A stretch of DNA of 37,030 nt from positions 1 to 37,030 of the forward strand of contig NZ_BAFU01000237.1 of assembly GCF_000308495.1 (NCBI RefSeq). Reading direction: 5' to 3'. Positions 24,521 to 33,569 of this stretch are shown piece by piece. This stretch comes from Nocardia brevicatena NBRC 12119. Lineage in GTDB: Bacteria > Actinomycetota > Actinomycetes > Mycobacteriales > Mycobacteriaceae. The position numbers were made by a program, and so were the translations under genes. Below the pieces are notes generated by a model. The model was given only the letters and a program-made list of their open reading frames with translations, had not been told where the DNA came from and did not search any database. Positions within the stretch are counted from its first letter, which is position 1, and each line of letters opens with the position of its first letter.

Positions 24521-25276
24521 GTGTTGTCCCAGCAAGAAAGCGCCGGCTTGACCGCGCTCGGCGCCGTGCTGTCACCGCTCGAAGGCAGTGGCCCCAAAAC
24601 CGAGGCCGTGGTCCAGCGGTTGTCCGCCGCGATCAGCCTCGGGGTGATGGTCGACGGCCAACAGTTGCCGAGTGAGACCGATCTCGCCGGCCAGTTGGGC
24701 GTGTCGACGATGACTCTGCGAGAAGCGTTGGCCGTACTCCGACAGCAAGGCATCGTGCACACCAAGCGCGGACGTGGTGGCGGCAGCTTCATCTGCGCTT
24801 CGGCGGAGGTCCTAGAGCACACCTCACTGGCACGGTTACACCAGATGAGCCTCCCGGAGTTGCGCGACCTGGGAGACGAGCAGTTCGCGATCACCGGAGC
24901 GGTCGCCGTATTCGCCGCGCGCCGCGGCTTGCGGTCCGATATAGTCCGGCTCCGCACCTTGGCCGACCGGTTGAAGGTCAGCACCGAACCGGTCTCGGCC
25001 CGCCGGGCCGACAGTCGCTTCTATATCGAGATGGCGGTGTGCGCGCAGTCCACCAGGCTGACGCGTGCCCAGGTCGGTCTGCAGGCCGAGCTCTCCGCAC
25101 TGTTCTGGCTGCCACGACTGGAACTCGATCCGGCAGCAGAGGCGACCGCCCATTACGACCTGGTGAACGCCATCGAACGGGAAGACGATACCCGGGCGCG
25201 AGAACTGGCAGAATCGCATAGTGAATCCCGTATCCGTCGACTCATCGCCCTACGCTTGGAGCTCAGTGACCGATGA
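24521..25276 (+). CDS. GntR/FadR-type (FCD) transcriptional regulator
   Basis: A 251-residue regulator. The GntR winged helix is in residues about 25-85: L-P-S-E-T-D-L-A-G-Q-L-G-V-S, TLREALAVLRQQGIV and the Gly-rich wing KRGRGGGSFI. The remainder is an all-helical FCD effector domain (LRDLGDEQF... AIEREDDTRARELAESH). The His expected in the usual 'F-H' of FCD metal sites is Tyr here (R-F-Y-I-E-M), so metal binding may differ. GTG at 24521 is chosen for GAGGAG three bases upstream; an ATG nine codons earlier is possible. Its stop overlaps the next start (ATGA). Confidence 0.87.
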   Translation: MLSQQESAGLTALGAVLSPLEGSGPKTEAVVQRLSAAISLGVMVDGQQLPSETDLAGQLGVSTMTLREALAVLRQQGIVHTKRGRGGGSFICASAEVLEHTSLARLHQMSLPELRDLGDEQFAITGAVAVFAARRGLRSDIVRLRTLADRLKVSTEPVSARRADSRFYIEMAVCAQSTRLTRAQVGLQAELSALFWLPRLELDPAAEATAHYDLVNAIEREDDTRARELAESHSESRIRRLIALRLELSDR

Positions 25277-26016
25277 GGGACACCGATAACTCTTCCACCC
25301 CGAAAACCATCGAGTCGCTCGCTTCCGCCGTCACAGAGCTGACCGACAAGGTCTACCTGTCACTGACAACCATCGGGACCGCGCTGACAACCCTGTGGGG
25401 CGACCTCACCGAGGAGCCACGGCACGCTCCCCGGTCGACCGACCTGGCACCCTTGCGCGAGACCATTGCCGACGAGTTCGAGCGGCGTGGAAGACTGTTC
25501 GACGGGGCAGGTGTCGCGATGGCCGACGGCATACTCGCGGACCATCCCCGGTACCTGGAATGGTGGCTCCCCGACCCGACACGCGGACCGCGACACCTGG
25601 TGCTGGAAATGAACCCCCGGAGTGAATACTTCTATGACTACACCGCAATGGACTGGTATGTGATCCCACGCGACCAGGGACGGCGGTGGGTGCACGGGCC
25701 GTACATTGATTTCGCGTGCACCGATCAGTACGTTTGCACCTTCGCGGTCCCGGTCAGGACCACACCGGGAGACTTCCTGGGAATCGCCGGCGCCGACGTG
25801 CCGGTCGGCGCGATCGAGGCGGTATTGCTTCCGCGATTCCGGGCGTCGCATTCGACCATTGTGCTGGTCAACGACGAGGGCCGTGTCATCCTGGCAACCG
25901 ATCCCCGGTTCCCACCCGGATCCAAGACGGGTCGGATGAACCGGCCTACCGCCGAAGTACCGATCGACGCCGTGCCTTGGTTCTTACAGCAACTGGGGAC
26001 CGCGACACCCTACTGA
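25273..26016 (+). CDS. Cache-domain protein without membrane segment
   Basis: A 247-residue protein with a PAS-like Cache sensor fold. The core is YDYTAMDWYVIPRDQGRRW, H-G-P-Y-I-D-F, C-T-D-Q-Y-V-C-T-F-A-V-P-V, then DFLGIAGADVPVGAIEAVLLP and a second part VLVNDEGRVILATDP. Most Cache domains are extracytoplasmic parts of receptors; here no signal peptide or transmembrane helix is visible and no kinase or HAMP domain follows. An N-terminal amphipathic helix (residues about 12-40) may mediate oligomerisation. ATGA overlap couples it to the GntR regulator, suggesting a ligand-sensing partner. Confidence 0.8.
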   Translation: MRDTDNSSTPKTIESLASAVTELTDKVYLSLTTIGTALTTLWGDLTEEPRHAPRSTDLAPLRETIADEFERRGRLFDGAGVAMADGILADHPRYLEWWLPDPTRGPRHLVLEMNPRSEYFYDYTAMDWYVIPRDQGRRWVHGPYIDFACTDQYVCTFAVPVRTTPGDFLGIAGADVPVGAIEAVLLPRFRASHSTIVLVNDEGRVILATDPRFPPGSKTGRMNRPTAEVPIDAVPWFLQQLGTATPY

Positions 26017-26033
26017 GGCCACCCACGTACCCC

Positions 26034-26059
26034 GCGCTCGCTGATCGCTCACCGAGCGC
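26034..26059. terminator. Stem-loop between convergent genes
   Basis: GCGCTCG pairs with CGAGCGC over a 12-base loop in the 51-bp gap between the convergent Cache and flavin monooxygenase genes. It may terminate both. Confidence 0.5.
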
Positions 26060-26067
26060 AGGCGAAG

Positions 26068-27432
26068 TCACCGGCCGGCTCGTGCCCCCACGGCGCGCGT
26101 CGCGGGACTCAGGTTCGCGGGACCCAGCCCGAGATGATCACGCAGGGTCGTGCCGGTGTAGTCGGTGCGGAACAGACCACGACGCTGTAGTTCCGGGACG
26201 ACAAGGTCGACGAAGTCGTTGAAGGTGCCGGGCGCTTGGGCGGCGGAGAGGATGTAGCCGTCGGCTTCGCCACCGTGGAACCCCGCCTCGATCTGGTCGG
26301 CGATCTGCGCCGGTGTGCCGACGAACTGGGGCAGGAGTACACCTTGGGCATAGAGCTTGCCGATATCGCGCAGGGTGAGATTGTCGCGGACGCTGAGGCG
26401 GCGGGCCACATCGAACAAACCCCGGGTTCCCGGGACCGCGACATCTTCGATCGGGGCATCGAGGTCGTATCGGGAGAAGTCGTGGTCGGTGTGGACCGAC
26501 AGAGTGATGAGCCCGGAGACCGGGTCGGCGAGTTCGTTGTGGAAGGCCTGCTTCTCGCGCGCGATGGACTCGGTTTCACCGATGAATGGGACGAATGACG
26601 GGAAGACCTTGATGTCGTCGGGGTTGCGGCCGAAGTCGGACGCGCGTGACTTGATGTCATCGTAGTAGGCCCTGCGGCCCTCCGGGGTGGGATCGATCTC
26701 GAAGACGGCTTCGGCCCAGCGGGCCGCGAACTCCTTGCCGATCGGTGAGGAGCCGGCCTGGATGATGACCGGGCGGCCCTGCGGCGAGCGCGGTACCGTC
26801 AGCGGGCCCCGGGTCGCGAACCATGTGCCGCTGTGGTCGACGATATGCACTCTGTCCGGATCGGCGAATACGCCCGAGGCCTTGTCCCGGACGAGGGCGT
26901 CGGCATCCCAGCTGTCCCAGAGCTTGAAGGCGACCTCGAGGAACTCGTGCGCACGCTCGTAGCGTTCGTCGTGTCCGAGGTGGTTGTCGAGGCCGAAGTT
27001 CTGCGCTTCGGCCTGGTTGAGCGAGGTGACGACATTCCACCCGGCTCGTCCGGCCGACAAGTGGTCCAGGGTGCCGAAGATTCGCGCCACCTCATAGGGG
27101 TGGAAGTATGTGGTGGACTTGGTGATCGCGAGGCCGATCGAGTCGGTCACGTTCGCCAGGCCGGCAGCGACCAGGGACGGATCGATGGTGGCCGAGGCCT
27201 GGGTTCCGCTGCGCAACGGAACCCGGATGTCGTTACCGTACCGGACCGGCGTGGCCAGCAGATCGGCGAAGAACAGGAAATCGAACTTGCCGCGTTCCAA
27301 TGTCTGCGCCACCCGACGGTAATAGCCGGGGCCCAGATAGTCGGTTTCCGAACCAGGGTGCCGCCACGCCGCATGCGAATGGGTGACGTGTGAGGCGATC
27401 AGGAAACCGGCAAGGTGTAATTCGCGTGACAT
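26068..27432 (-). CDS. LLM-class flavin-dependent monooxygenase (NtaA/SnaA/DszA family)
   Basis: A 454-residue FMN-dependent luciferase-like monooxygenase. Family features are the N-terminus LHLAGFLI, HAAWRHPGS, the FDFLFFADLLA segment, GRAGWNVVTSLN, and FGLDNHLGHDERYERAHEFLE, followed by the insertion VIIQAGSSPIGKEFAARWAE. The nitrilotriacetate/pristinamycin/dibenzothiophene-sulfone subgroup uses FMNH2 from a partner reductase. The ATG has CGAGGA six bases upstream; the frame extends 33 codons further with no coding character. No flavin reductase gene is next to it. Substrate unknown. Confidence 0.92.
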   Translation of the reverse strand: MSRELHLAGFLIASHVTHSHAAWRHPGSETDYLGPGYYRRVAQTLERGKFDFLFFADLLATPVRYGNDIRVPLRSGTQASATIDPSLVAAGLANVTDSIGLAITKSTTYFHPYEVARIFGTLDHLSAGRAGWNVVTSLNQAEAQNFGLDNHLGHDERYERAHEFLEVAFKLWDSWDADALVRDKASGVFADPDRVHIVDHSGTWFATRGPLTVPRSPQGRPVIIQAGSSPIGKEFAARWAEAVFEIDPTPEGRRAYYDDIKSRASDFGRNPDDIKVFPSFVPFIGETESIAREKQAFHNELADPVSGLITLSVHTDHDFSRYDLDAPIEDVAVPGTRGLFDVARRLSVRDNLTLRDIGKLYAQGVLLPQFVGTPAQIADQIEAGFHGGEADGYILSAAQAPGTFNDFVDLVVPELQRRGLFRTDYTGTTLRDHLGLGPANLSPATRAVGARAGR

Positions 27433-27691
27433 GGAAAATCCTCGTTCTGTCGGAACTGGCCATAAGGGAAACGGTTCCGAATTGCGCACATAGTTGTCCA
27501 CTGATCGGCCCGATACCCGCACCATGATCAAGAAAGACGAGACGTCCCGTCACCGGTTGGAATCAAAGAGACCGAAATTCGGCGAGTGGAGGCGACGGCT
27601 ACCGGACCCGGCCCGGGATATGGTGCGGATATTCCATCGACCGGCGCATGTGTTCTGTCGAGGGGGCGACACACCGGCTTTCCCGCAGATC

Positions 27692-28651
27692 TCAGCGCGT
27701 GCCCCAGGTGCGCAATAAACGATGCGCTGTCGAGCACAACTCGTCGATGATCCGGCCGGCCGGAGCACTCTCGGTCAGCACTCCCACGCCTTGGCCCGCG
27801 TCGATCGGGGCCACGGCCGGATCGTCGGCGGCCATCGCCGCGGCCAATGCGTCCCGGGCCGCCGGAGCGTCGGCCAACTCGTCCTCGCGATGCTCCCACT
27901 GCCGGGTGAAATCGTTGCGCAGTACCCGAGAGGGGAAGCGGGCAGGCCACGGCAGGTCCTGGCCGATATCGAAGACGCGCGTGGTCAAGGTGTCGGTTGC
28001 GTCCGCGCGCATCAGCGCCTCGCGCGTGCGGTCCGACGTGAGTGCTTCTGTGCACATCGATAGCCGTGTTCCCACCCAGGCTCCGGCGGCACCTGCCGCG
28101 AGCACGGCGGCCAGGGTCCGGCCGGAGGAGATTCCGCCGGCCGCCGGCACCGGCACTTCGACCGCGTCCAGGACGGCATCCAGCAAGGGCAGCGTGCCCG
28201 AGAGCGGCGCCCCGTGCCCACCGCCCTCGGCTCCCCTCGCCACGATCACATCCACTCCGGCGCCCTCGGCGCGACGTGCCTGCTCCACGTCGTAGACCTG
28301 GGTCGCCGCTGCGATTCCGTGCCGGTGCACCCTGTCGACCCAGGAGAAATCCTCGGTAAAACTGATCGAGATCAGTGTCGGTCGCGCCGCGAGGGCGGCG
28401 TCGAGCAGCCCGTGCTCCCGGGCCAGCACCCAGTCGACCAGCCCGATGCCGGACGGCCCGGATATCTCACCGAGCAATTCCAGTTCGGCGGCCAGTCGCG
28501 ATACCGAACCCGCGCTGCCCATCCCGATCATCCCGAGCCCACCGGCAGCGGTGACGGCCGCCGCGAGGCGCCCGCCCGCGACGCCGCCCATCGGGGCATT
28601 GACTATCGGGGCGCGCAACCCCATATCCCGAGACCAGGCAGTCGACAGCAC
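27692..28651 (-). CDS. Nitronate monooxygenase-like flavoprotein
   Basis: A 319-residue FMN-binding TIM-barrel protein of the NPD/nitronate monooxygenase (2-nitropropane dioxygenase) family. Key motifs are APIVNAPMGGVAGGRLAAAV, LVDWVLARE, VIVARGAEGGGHGAP, PVPAAGGISSGRTLAAVL and GAWVGTRLSM. The glycine-rich GAEGGGHG loop carries the conserved His. The GTG at 28651 is chosen because GAGGT stands eight bases upstream; an ATG at 28684 is an alternative. It oxidises alkyl nitronates or related compounds with O2. It could be cotranscribed with the flavin monooxygenase, but a 259-bp gap separates them. Confidence 0.87.
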   Translation of the reverse strand: MLSTAWSRDMGLRAPIVNAPMGGVAGGRLAAAVTAAGGLGMIGMGSAGSVSRLAAELELLGEISGPSGIGLVDWVLAREHGLLDAALAARPTLISISFTEDFSWVDRVHRHGIAAATQVYDVEQARRAEGAGVDVIVARGAEGGGHGAPLSGTLPLLDAVLDAVEVPVPAAGGISSGRTLAAVLAAGAAGAWVGTRLSMCTEALTSDRTREALMRADATDTLTTRVFDIGQDLPWPARFPSRVLRNDFTRQWEHREDELADAPAARDALAAAMAADDPAVAPIDAGQGVGVLTESAPAGRIIDELCSTAHRLLRTWGTR

Positions 28652-28901
28652 TTCGGTCCACCTCGCTTGTCTGCGTACCGGCATCGGGGTCGCCGGATCC
28701 GGTTGTCGCCGAGACCGTACCCGGCACACCGCGCGCGGCCGACTCGGCCCCGTCGGCGTCCCCCTTGGACACCAACCGCGTATCCAACGCCCGACTCTCG
28801 CGGGCGATCCGCTTCGGATCACGCGGTATGGACTGCCCCATACGCAGCGACGTCGTCCGGGCGGCCCTCGCGGCGGTAGCGATCCGCCCTGTCGGTCGAC
28901 C

Positions 28902-28938
28902 TGTACGTACAAGCCGTACCGTACGAGCCGCTTAGTAT
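28902..28938 (+). promoter_or_regulatory. GTAC-rich palindromes and promoter before dhaK
   Basis: TGTACGTACA (28902-28911) is a perfect 10-bp palindrome and CGTACCGTACG (28915-28925) a second, centred about 13 bases further on. TAGTAT at 28933-28938 is a plausible -10. The pair resembles an operator over the -35 region of dhaK. Function is inferred. Confidence 0.45.
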
Positions 28939-28970
28939 CGGTCAACAGTCGATCGAGGGAGAACGACACC

Positions 28971-29972
28971 GTGCGCCGACAAATTCTCAACCTGCCCGAG
29001 ACCGCTCCCGAGGAGGCGCTCGAAGGGCTCGCGCTCACCCATCCGACGCTCGTCGCCTACGACCGGAAGCGCGGAATCGTCACCCGGGCCACTCCGGCGC
29101 ACGACAAGGTCGGCCTCGTCTCCGGCGGCGGATCCGGGCACGAACCGTTACACGCCGGGTTCGTCGGGCACGGCATGCTCGATGTGGCGGTGCCCGGCGC
29201 GGTGTTCGCCAGTCCGACGGCACTGCAGGTTCACGAAGGCACCGTGGCCGCCGATTCCGGGCGGGGTGTCGTGCAGATCGTGAAGAACTACACCGGCGAC
29301 ATCCTCAACTTCCGGATCGCCGGTGAACTCGCCGGCGATGACAACGCGGTCGCGACCGAAACCGTACTCGTCGACGACGACCTGGCTACCCAGAGCGATA
29401 ACGACGACGGGCCGGGCCGCCGCGGCACCGCAGCCGTGCTCGCGGTCGAAAAGATCTGCGGCGCAAGCGCGGAGGCCGGAGCCGACCTGAGCACGGTCGC
29501 CGAACTCGGCCGCCGCGTCGCGCGTAACGCACGTACGATCGGCTTCGCGCTGAGCGCGGGCACCCACCCCGGCGAAACCGCCCCAGCGTTCACGCTCGAT
29601 CCCGACGAAGTCGAACTGGGTGTGGGAATCCACGGCGAGCGCGGCACGGGCCGGGTCCCGTTCGCCGACGCCGATACGCTGATATCGCTGTTGGTCGACC
29701 CGCTGGTCGCCGAGCTCGGCGTGGCTCGTGGGTCATCGGTTATCGCGATCGTGAACGGCCTCGGCGGCGCCTACCCCATCGAACTGTCCATCGCGGCGCG
29801 CGCTGTGCACCATCGGCTCGCCGGACGAGGGATCACCATCGCCCGGTCTCTGGTCGGCAGCTATGTGACCTCACTCGATATGGTCGGAGTCTCGCTCACC
29901 CTGCTGCCCGCCGATTCCGATCTGCTTCCGCTGTGGGACGCGCCCGTGCGCACCCCGGCCCTGACCTGGTGA
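28971..29972 (+). CDS. dhaK: Dihydroxyacetone kinase, DhaK subunit
   Basis: A 333-residue DhaK subunit that binds dihydroxyacetone covalently through a histidine. The GGGSGHEPLHAGFVG motif, the segment VKNYTGDILNF, ARTIGFAL and the active-site GIHGERG (His) are all present. The chosen GTG has GAGGGAGAA upstream. The adjacent dhaL follows after 12 bases. Together they would phosphorylate dihydroxyacetone; the phosphoryl donor is either ATP or a PTS DhaM that is not in this window. Confidence 0.9.
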   Translation: MRRQILNLPETAPEEALEGLALTHPTLVAYDRKRGIVTRATPAHDKVGLVSGGGSGHEPLHAGFVGHGMLDVAVPGAVFASPTALQVHEGTVAADSGRGVVQIVKNYTGDILNFRIAGELAGDDNAVATETVLVDDDLATQSDNDDGPGRRGTAAVLAVEKICGASAEAGADLSTVAELGRRVARNARTIGFALSAGTHPGETAPAFTLDPDEVELGVGIHGERGTGRVPFADADTLISLLVDPLVAELGVARGSSVIAIVNGLGGAYPIELSIAARAVHHRLAGRGITIARSLVGSYVTSLDMVGVSLTLLPADSDLLPLWDAPVRTPALTW

Positions 29973-29984
29973 AGGAGCCCGCTC

Positions 29985-30662
29985 ATGACCGACGAAGCAC
30001 TGCCGGTGGGATTCGGACAACGTTGGGTGCACACGATGTTCGAGGCCTTCCTCGACCGCACCGAGGTACTCGCCGACCTCGATCGACGCGCCGGTGACGG
30101 CGATTTCGGCGCCAATATTGCCGCCGCCCTGCGCCGGGCGCGCGAGAATATCGACACCGAGTCCCCCGGCTCCTACGCGGCGTGGCTGACCGCGCTATCC
30201 CGCGGTTTTCTCGGCACCGGCGGAACGAGCGGTCCGCTGTTCGGCATGTTCTTCCGCGAACTCGCCCGCTGCACCCACGGTTCGGAACCCACCCTGGCGG
30301 AGTTCTCCCAGGGCCTGAGTGCCGGTGTGGCCACGGTGCAGCGGTACGGGAAAGCGGAAGTCGGGCACAAGACAATGGTCGACGCGCTCGCTCCCGCGGC
30401 CGAAACCCTCGCCGCATACGTCGCGGCCGACGGCGAGCCCGCCGCGGCGCTCACCGCGACGGCCGCCGCGGCGGTGCAGGGCGCGTCCGGCACCGTGTCA
30501 TTGATCGCCAAGCGCGGCCGCGCGAGCTATGTCGGTGATGTGGCGCGGGGTGTGCTGGACCCGGGCGCGGCGGCCGCCGCCCTGATCCTGCAAGCCGCCG
30601 CCGCGGCCTACGAGGAGCGGCCGGGCGATATCGACACCGGGTGGCTCGGTGCGACCGCCTGA
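29985..30662 (+). CDS. dhaL: Dihydroxyacetone kinase, DhaL subunit
   Basis: A 225-residue DhaL, the nucleotide-binding helical subunit. The metal and phosphate motif is LDRRAGDGDFGANI, followed by GTGGTSGPLFGMFF and GHKTMVDALAPA, plus VQGASGTVSLIAKRGRASYVG near the C-terminus. These are the conserved Asp-rich magnesium site and the glycine loops. The gene is cotranscribed with dhaK. No DhaM (PTS) gene follows, so it may use ATP directly or a distant DhaM. Confidence 0.9.
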   Translation: MTDEALPVGFGQRWVHTMFEAFLDRTEVLADLDRRAGDGDFGANIAAALRRARENIDTESPGSYAAWLTALSRGFLGTGGTSGPLFGMFFRELARCTHGSEPTLAEFSQGLSAGVATVQRYGKAEVGHKTMVDALAPAAETLAAYVAADGEPAAALTATAAAAVQGASGTVSLIAKRGRASYVGDVARGVLDPGAAAAALILQAAAAAYEERPGDIDTGWLGATA

Positions 30663-30747
30663 ATTCGATCCGGACGGTACGGACGGTCGGATGCGGCGTG
30701 ATCGCCGGTGAAACCCAGCGCACCGCGCGACGAACGCTACGACGTCC

Positions 30748-30882
30748 GTACGCAGCGACATCGTCCCGCTGGAAGTCGACGTGGACACCGACGAGAAGCG
30801 AACCGGCCCGCGGTCCCACATCATCGAGGCCCGGCTGCCGTGCCCTGATTCATCGAGCGGCGTGGGGGGTGAAGACGCCTGA
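30748..30882 (+). pseudogene. Possible decayed reading frame downstream of dhaL
   Basis: A plus-strand frame ending in TGA reads V-R-S-D-I-V-P-L-E-V-D-V-D-T-D-E-K-R-T and then GPRSHIIEARLP. One frame over, just upstream, comes APRDERYDV. The acidic, protein-like composition suggests a frameshifted tail of an unidentified gene. Confidence is low. Confidence 0.2.
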
Positions 30883-31491
30883 GACGAATCGCTCGATCAC
30901 TGTGGAAGCGTCGGCGGGAACGAGGTCTCGACGCACCAGTTGGACCAGCAGCCCCTCGACGAGTGCGAGCAGTCCGCGCGCATCATGTTCGGCCTCGCTG
31001 TGGGAGCGGTCGGGAATGCATATCCGGATCGCCGCGGCGATCGCTCGGGTCAGCCGATCGGAACCGGCGGAGAGCCGCGCCGACATCTCGGGACGTCGGG
31101 CGGCTCGCTCCACCACTGTCAGCCACGCCATCACCTTTGCCTGCCACAATGCGTCCGGCACCGACGTGACCGCGGGAGGAGATTCGTCGACGGCGCCGGG
31201 GATCATACTCTGGAGTACCCGGCGCACAGTCGACTCCGCACATCGCGGATCGGTGAGCATGGTGAGCTGACCGACCAGTCGCTCGTCGAGAATGTCGAGC
31301 ACTCCCGCTACCGCATGGTCGAGCAGATCGTCCAGCCCGGCGAAGTAGTGCTGGACCGAACCGAGCGACAGTCCGGCCTCCGACGCGACCTTGCGCAGAC
31401 TCACCGCATCCCAGCCGTCTCGGTAGGCCAATCGCCACAGCGCGGCCACCACCTCGTCACGTCGCTGCTCGCGGTCGACGACCTTCGGCAC
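30850..31491 (-). CDS. TetR-family transcriptional regulator
   Basis: A 213-residue TetR-type regulator. The N-terminal domain is RRDEVVAALWRLAYRDGWDA, SLRKVASEAGLSLGSVQHYF and DDLLDHAV; the C-terminal domain has PDALWQAKVMAWLTVVERA and LLALVEGLLVQLVR. It resembles the BetI-like C-terminal group. It is divergent from the carboxylesterase across a 70-bp gap with an AT-rich stretch (TTTATTTAATACAG...CTTACATTAG), the likely joint operator. It also faces dhaKL tail to tail. Confidence 0.87.
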   Translation of the reverse strand: MPKVVDREQRRDEVVAALWRLAYRDGWDAVSLRKVASEAGLSLGSVQHYFAGLDDLLDHAVAGVLDILDERLVGQLTMLTDPRCAESTVRRVLQSMIPGAVDESPPAVTSVPDALWQAKVMAWLTVVERAARRPEMSARLSAGSDRLTRAIAAAIRICIPDRSHSEAEHDARGLLALVEGLLVQLVRRDLVPADASTVIERFVSGVFTPHAAR

Positions 31492-31561
31492 AGCACACCT
31501 TCCTTTATTTAATACAGCGACTTACATTAGTGGCCGGAAGCCGAATTACCAAGGGGTCGAG

Positions 31562-33013
31562 ATGGATATCGTCGTGCGCACGGAGTCCGGGGCCGTGCGA
31601 GGTGAAACCGGAGACGGATACACGGCCTTTCGTGCCATCCCGTACGCCGCACCCCTGCTGGGAGCCCTCCGCTTCCAGGCACCGGCACCCGCGCGGCGCT
31701 GGGACGGCGTGCGCGACGGACGGGCATTCGGCGCTTCCGTCCCGCAGCCGATGATCTGGCATCCCGGCGACGATCCGGAATGCCTCACCGTCAACATATG
31801 GACTCCCGATCCCACGGCCTCCGGACTGCCGGTCATGGTGTGGCTGCACGGCGGCGGGTGCCTGGGCGGTACCGCCGCCACCCCCGATTTCGACGGCGCG
31901 GCCTACGCCCGCGCGGGAATCGTCCTGGTCACAGTGAATTACCGGGTCGGCTACGAAGGGTTCGGCTGGGTCGACGACGCCCCCTGCAACCGCGGAGTAC
32001 TCGACCAGATCGCCGCACTGCGCTGGGTGCGCGACAACATCGCCGGGTTCGGCGGAGACCCGGACACGGTGACACTCATCGGCCAGTCGGCCGGCGCCTC
32101 CTCGATCACGGCCCTGATCGCCGGCCACGGCGCCCGCGGATTATTCGAACGCGGAATCGCCCAGAGCCCCGGGCGGATCTTCGTTGCCGCCGACGAGGCC
32201 CGCACCGTGTCGACCATGATCACCGAGCAGCTCGGCATCCGCCCGACGGCCGACGCCCTGGCCGCCGTATCACCCGAGACCATCCACGCGGTGCAGATGG
32301 CGCCGGTAGCGATCATGTCCCGAGACCCGGCACGCTGGACCCACCCGAACGCCCCGTATTCCCTGATCATCGACGGAGAGCTCCTCGAATCCCCGCCGTG
32401 GACGCGCACGCGGCCCATATCGGACCCGCTGCCGGATCTCATCTGCGGGTTCACCACAGACGAGGCGCGGATGTTCACCGTCGACGTGGACCTGTCCACC
32501 GCCGACCCCGCCCGGACCGCGCACGGTTACGGCCTGAACCCGAGCGCGGTCCAGGACTACCGCACCGGGCACCCCGGCATCAGCGACGACGAACTGCACG
32601 CCCTGATCCTCTCCGACGCCCTGTTCCGGATGCCGGCGCTGTGGTGCGCCGAGGCCCACGCGAACGCCGGCGCGAACACCTATCTCTACGAGTTCGCGTG
32701 GCCGAGCCCCGCCCGTAACGGTTCACTCGGTGCCTGCCACGGCCTCGACGTACCCTTCACTTTCGATACGCCCCACAGCCCGCTCGGCGTCGAACTCATC
32801 GGACCGACGGTCCCGCCGGACTTCGCACCGCTCTCGGCCGAAATGCGCAGCGCCTTCACCGCATTCGCGAGAACCGGCGACCCAGGCTGGCCGAGATTCG
32901 ACACCGACGACCGAATCCGGCGCGTATGGAAGACTCCCCCGACCCTGGGCCGCGACTCCCTGCGCACCTCACGCCGGGTCTGGCACGATGAACACCCGGC
33001 CGAGCAGCAGTAA
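31562..33013 (+). CDS. Type-B carboxylesterase/lipase
   Basis: A 483-residue carboxylesterase. The triad is visible: Ser176 in TLIGQSAGASS, Glu301 in FTTDEARMF and His393 in ACHGLDVPF. The oxyanion motif is VMVWLHGGGCLGG, and the N-terminal FRAIPYAAPLLGALRF is typical. No signal peptide is seen. The N-terminal Cys pair of secreted family members is absent, so it is probably cytosolic. It hydrolyses carboxylic esters of unknown type. The ATG lies 70 bp from the divergent TetR start, and that regulator probably controls it. Confidence 0.92.
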   Translation: MDIVVRTESGAVRGETGDGYTAFRAIPYAAPLLGALRFQAPAPARRWDGVRDGRAFGASVPQPMIWHPGDDPECLTVNIWTPDPTASGLPVMVWLHGGGCLGGTAATPDFDGAAYARAGIVLVTVNYRVGYEGFGWVDDAPCNRGVLDQIAALRWVRDNIAGFGGDPDTVTLIGQSAGASSITALIAGHGARGLFERGIAQSPGRIFVAADEARTVSTMITEQLGIRPTADALAAVSPETIHAVQMAPVAIMSRDPARWTHPNAPYSLIIDGELLESPPWTRTRPISDPLPDLICGFTTDEARMFTVDVDLSTADPARTAHGYGLNPSAVQDYRTGHPGISDDELHALILSDALFRMPALWCAEAHANAGANTYLYEFAWPSPARNGSLGACHGLDVPFTFDTPHSPLGVELIGPTVPPDFAPLSAEMRSAFTAFARTGDPGWPRFDTDDRIRRVWKTPPTLGRDSLRTSRRVWHDEHPAEQQ

Positions 33014-33060
33014 TAGCGAAAAGCGCCACGCCGACCACACCCGTTGATCACCCGGCCCGG

Positions 33061-33375
33061 TCATGGCCGGCACAGGGCCACGGTCAGCGCAACCGGCCCG
33101 AGCACCAGCGGGGTCGAGGCACGATCGGCACCGCTTACCGTCGGCCGGGCAGCGGCCCCGACGACAGCGATCGGCGTGGGCGTGCTTGCCGCCCGGCCTA
33201 TATGGTGTTCCGACAGGGCGTCGCCGACGATCTCGGCGATCGGGAAGTAGCGCGCCTGGCAGCCGTCGTGCAGGCCGATTACGGCAGCGACACGCGTGTT
33301 CCGGCTCAGTTGCCTGTCCAGGTTCGACGGCGAGCTCGAACACTGCGAGGGCAGAGGCAGGCTCCTGTACGGCAC
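33061..33375 (-). CDS. Weak hypothetical reading frame
   Basis: A 104-residue minus-strand frame with a patterned C-terminal half: VAAVIGLHDGCQARYFPIAEIVGDAL, then hydrophobic stretches IAVVGAAARPTVSGA and PLVLGPVALTVAL. It resembles the tail of a short multi-pass membrane protein, possibly of the DUF4126 kind, but the first half is not convincing. Likely a remnant or chance frame. The surrounding stretch 33014-33569 holds nothing else that I can support. Confidence 0.22.
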   Translation of the reverse strand: MPYRSLPLPSQCSSSPSNLDRQLSRNTRVAAVIGLHDGCQARYFPIAEIVGDALSEHHIGRAASTPTPIAVVGAAARPTVSGADRASTPLVLGPVALTVALCRP

Positions 33376-33569
33376 CGGTCGGTTCGTGGGGTTCGCCTGA
33401 TGCGACGAGGGACTGTGTCGATGCGGGACCGCGCTGTTACTTCGCAGATTCCTGCAACGTGTCCTGGGCTTACGCGTCAGTTGCGTGGGAATGCGCGGTG
33501 TTGCTGTCCGGCCTGATCACAGCGTGGTCTGCTGGTGCACACGAGGGAAAGCCTGGGAGGGAGGCGGAC

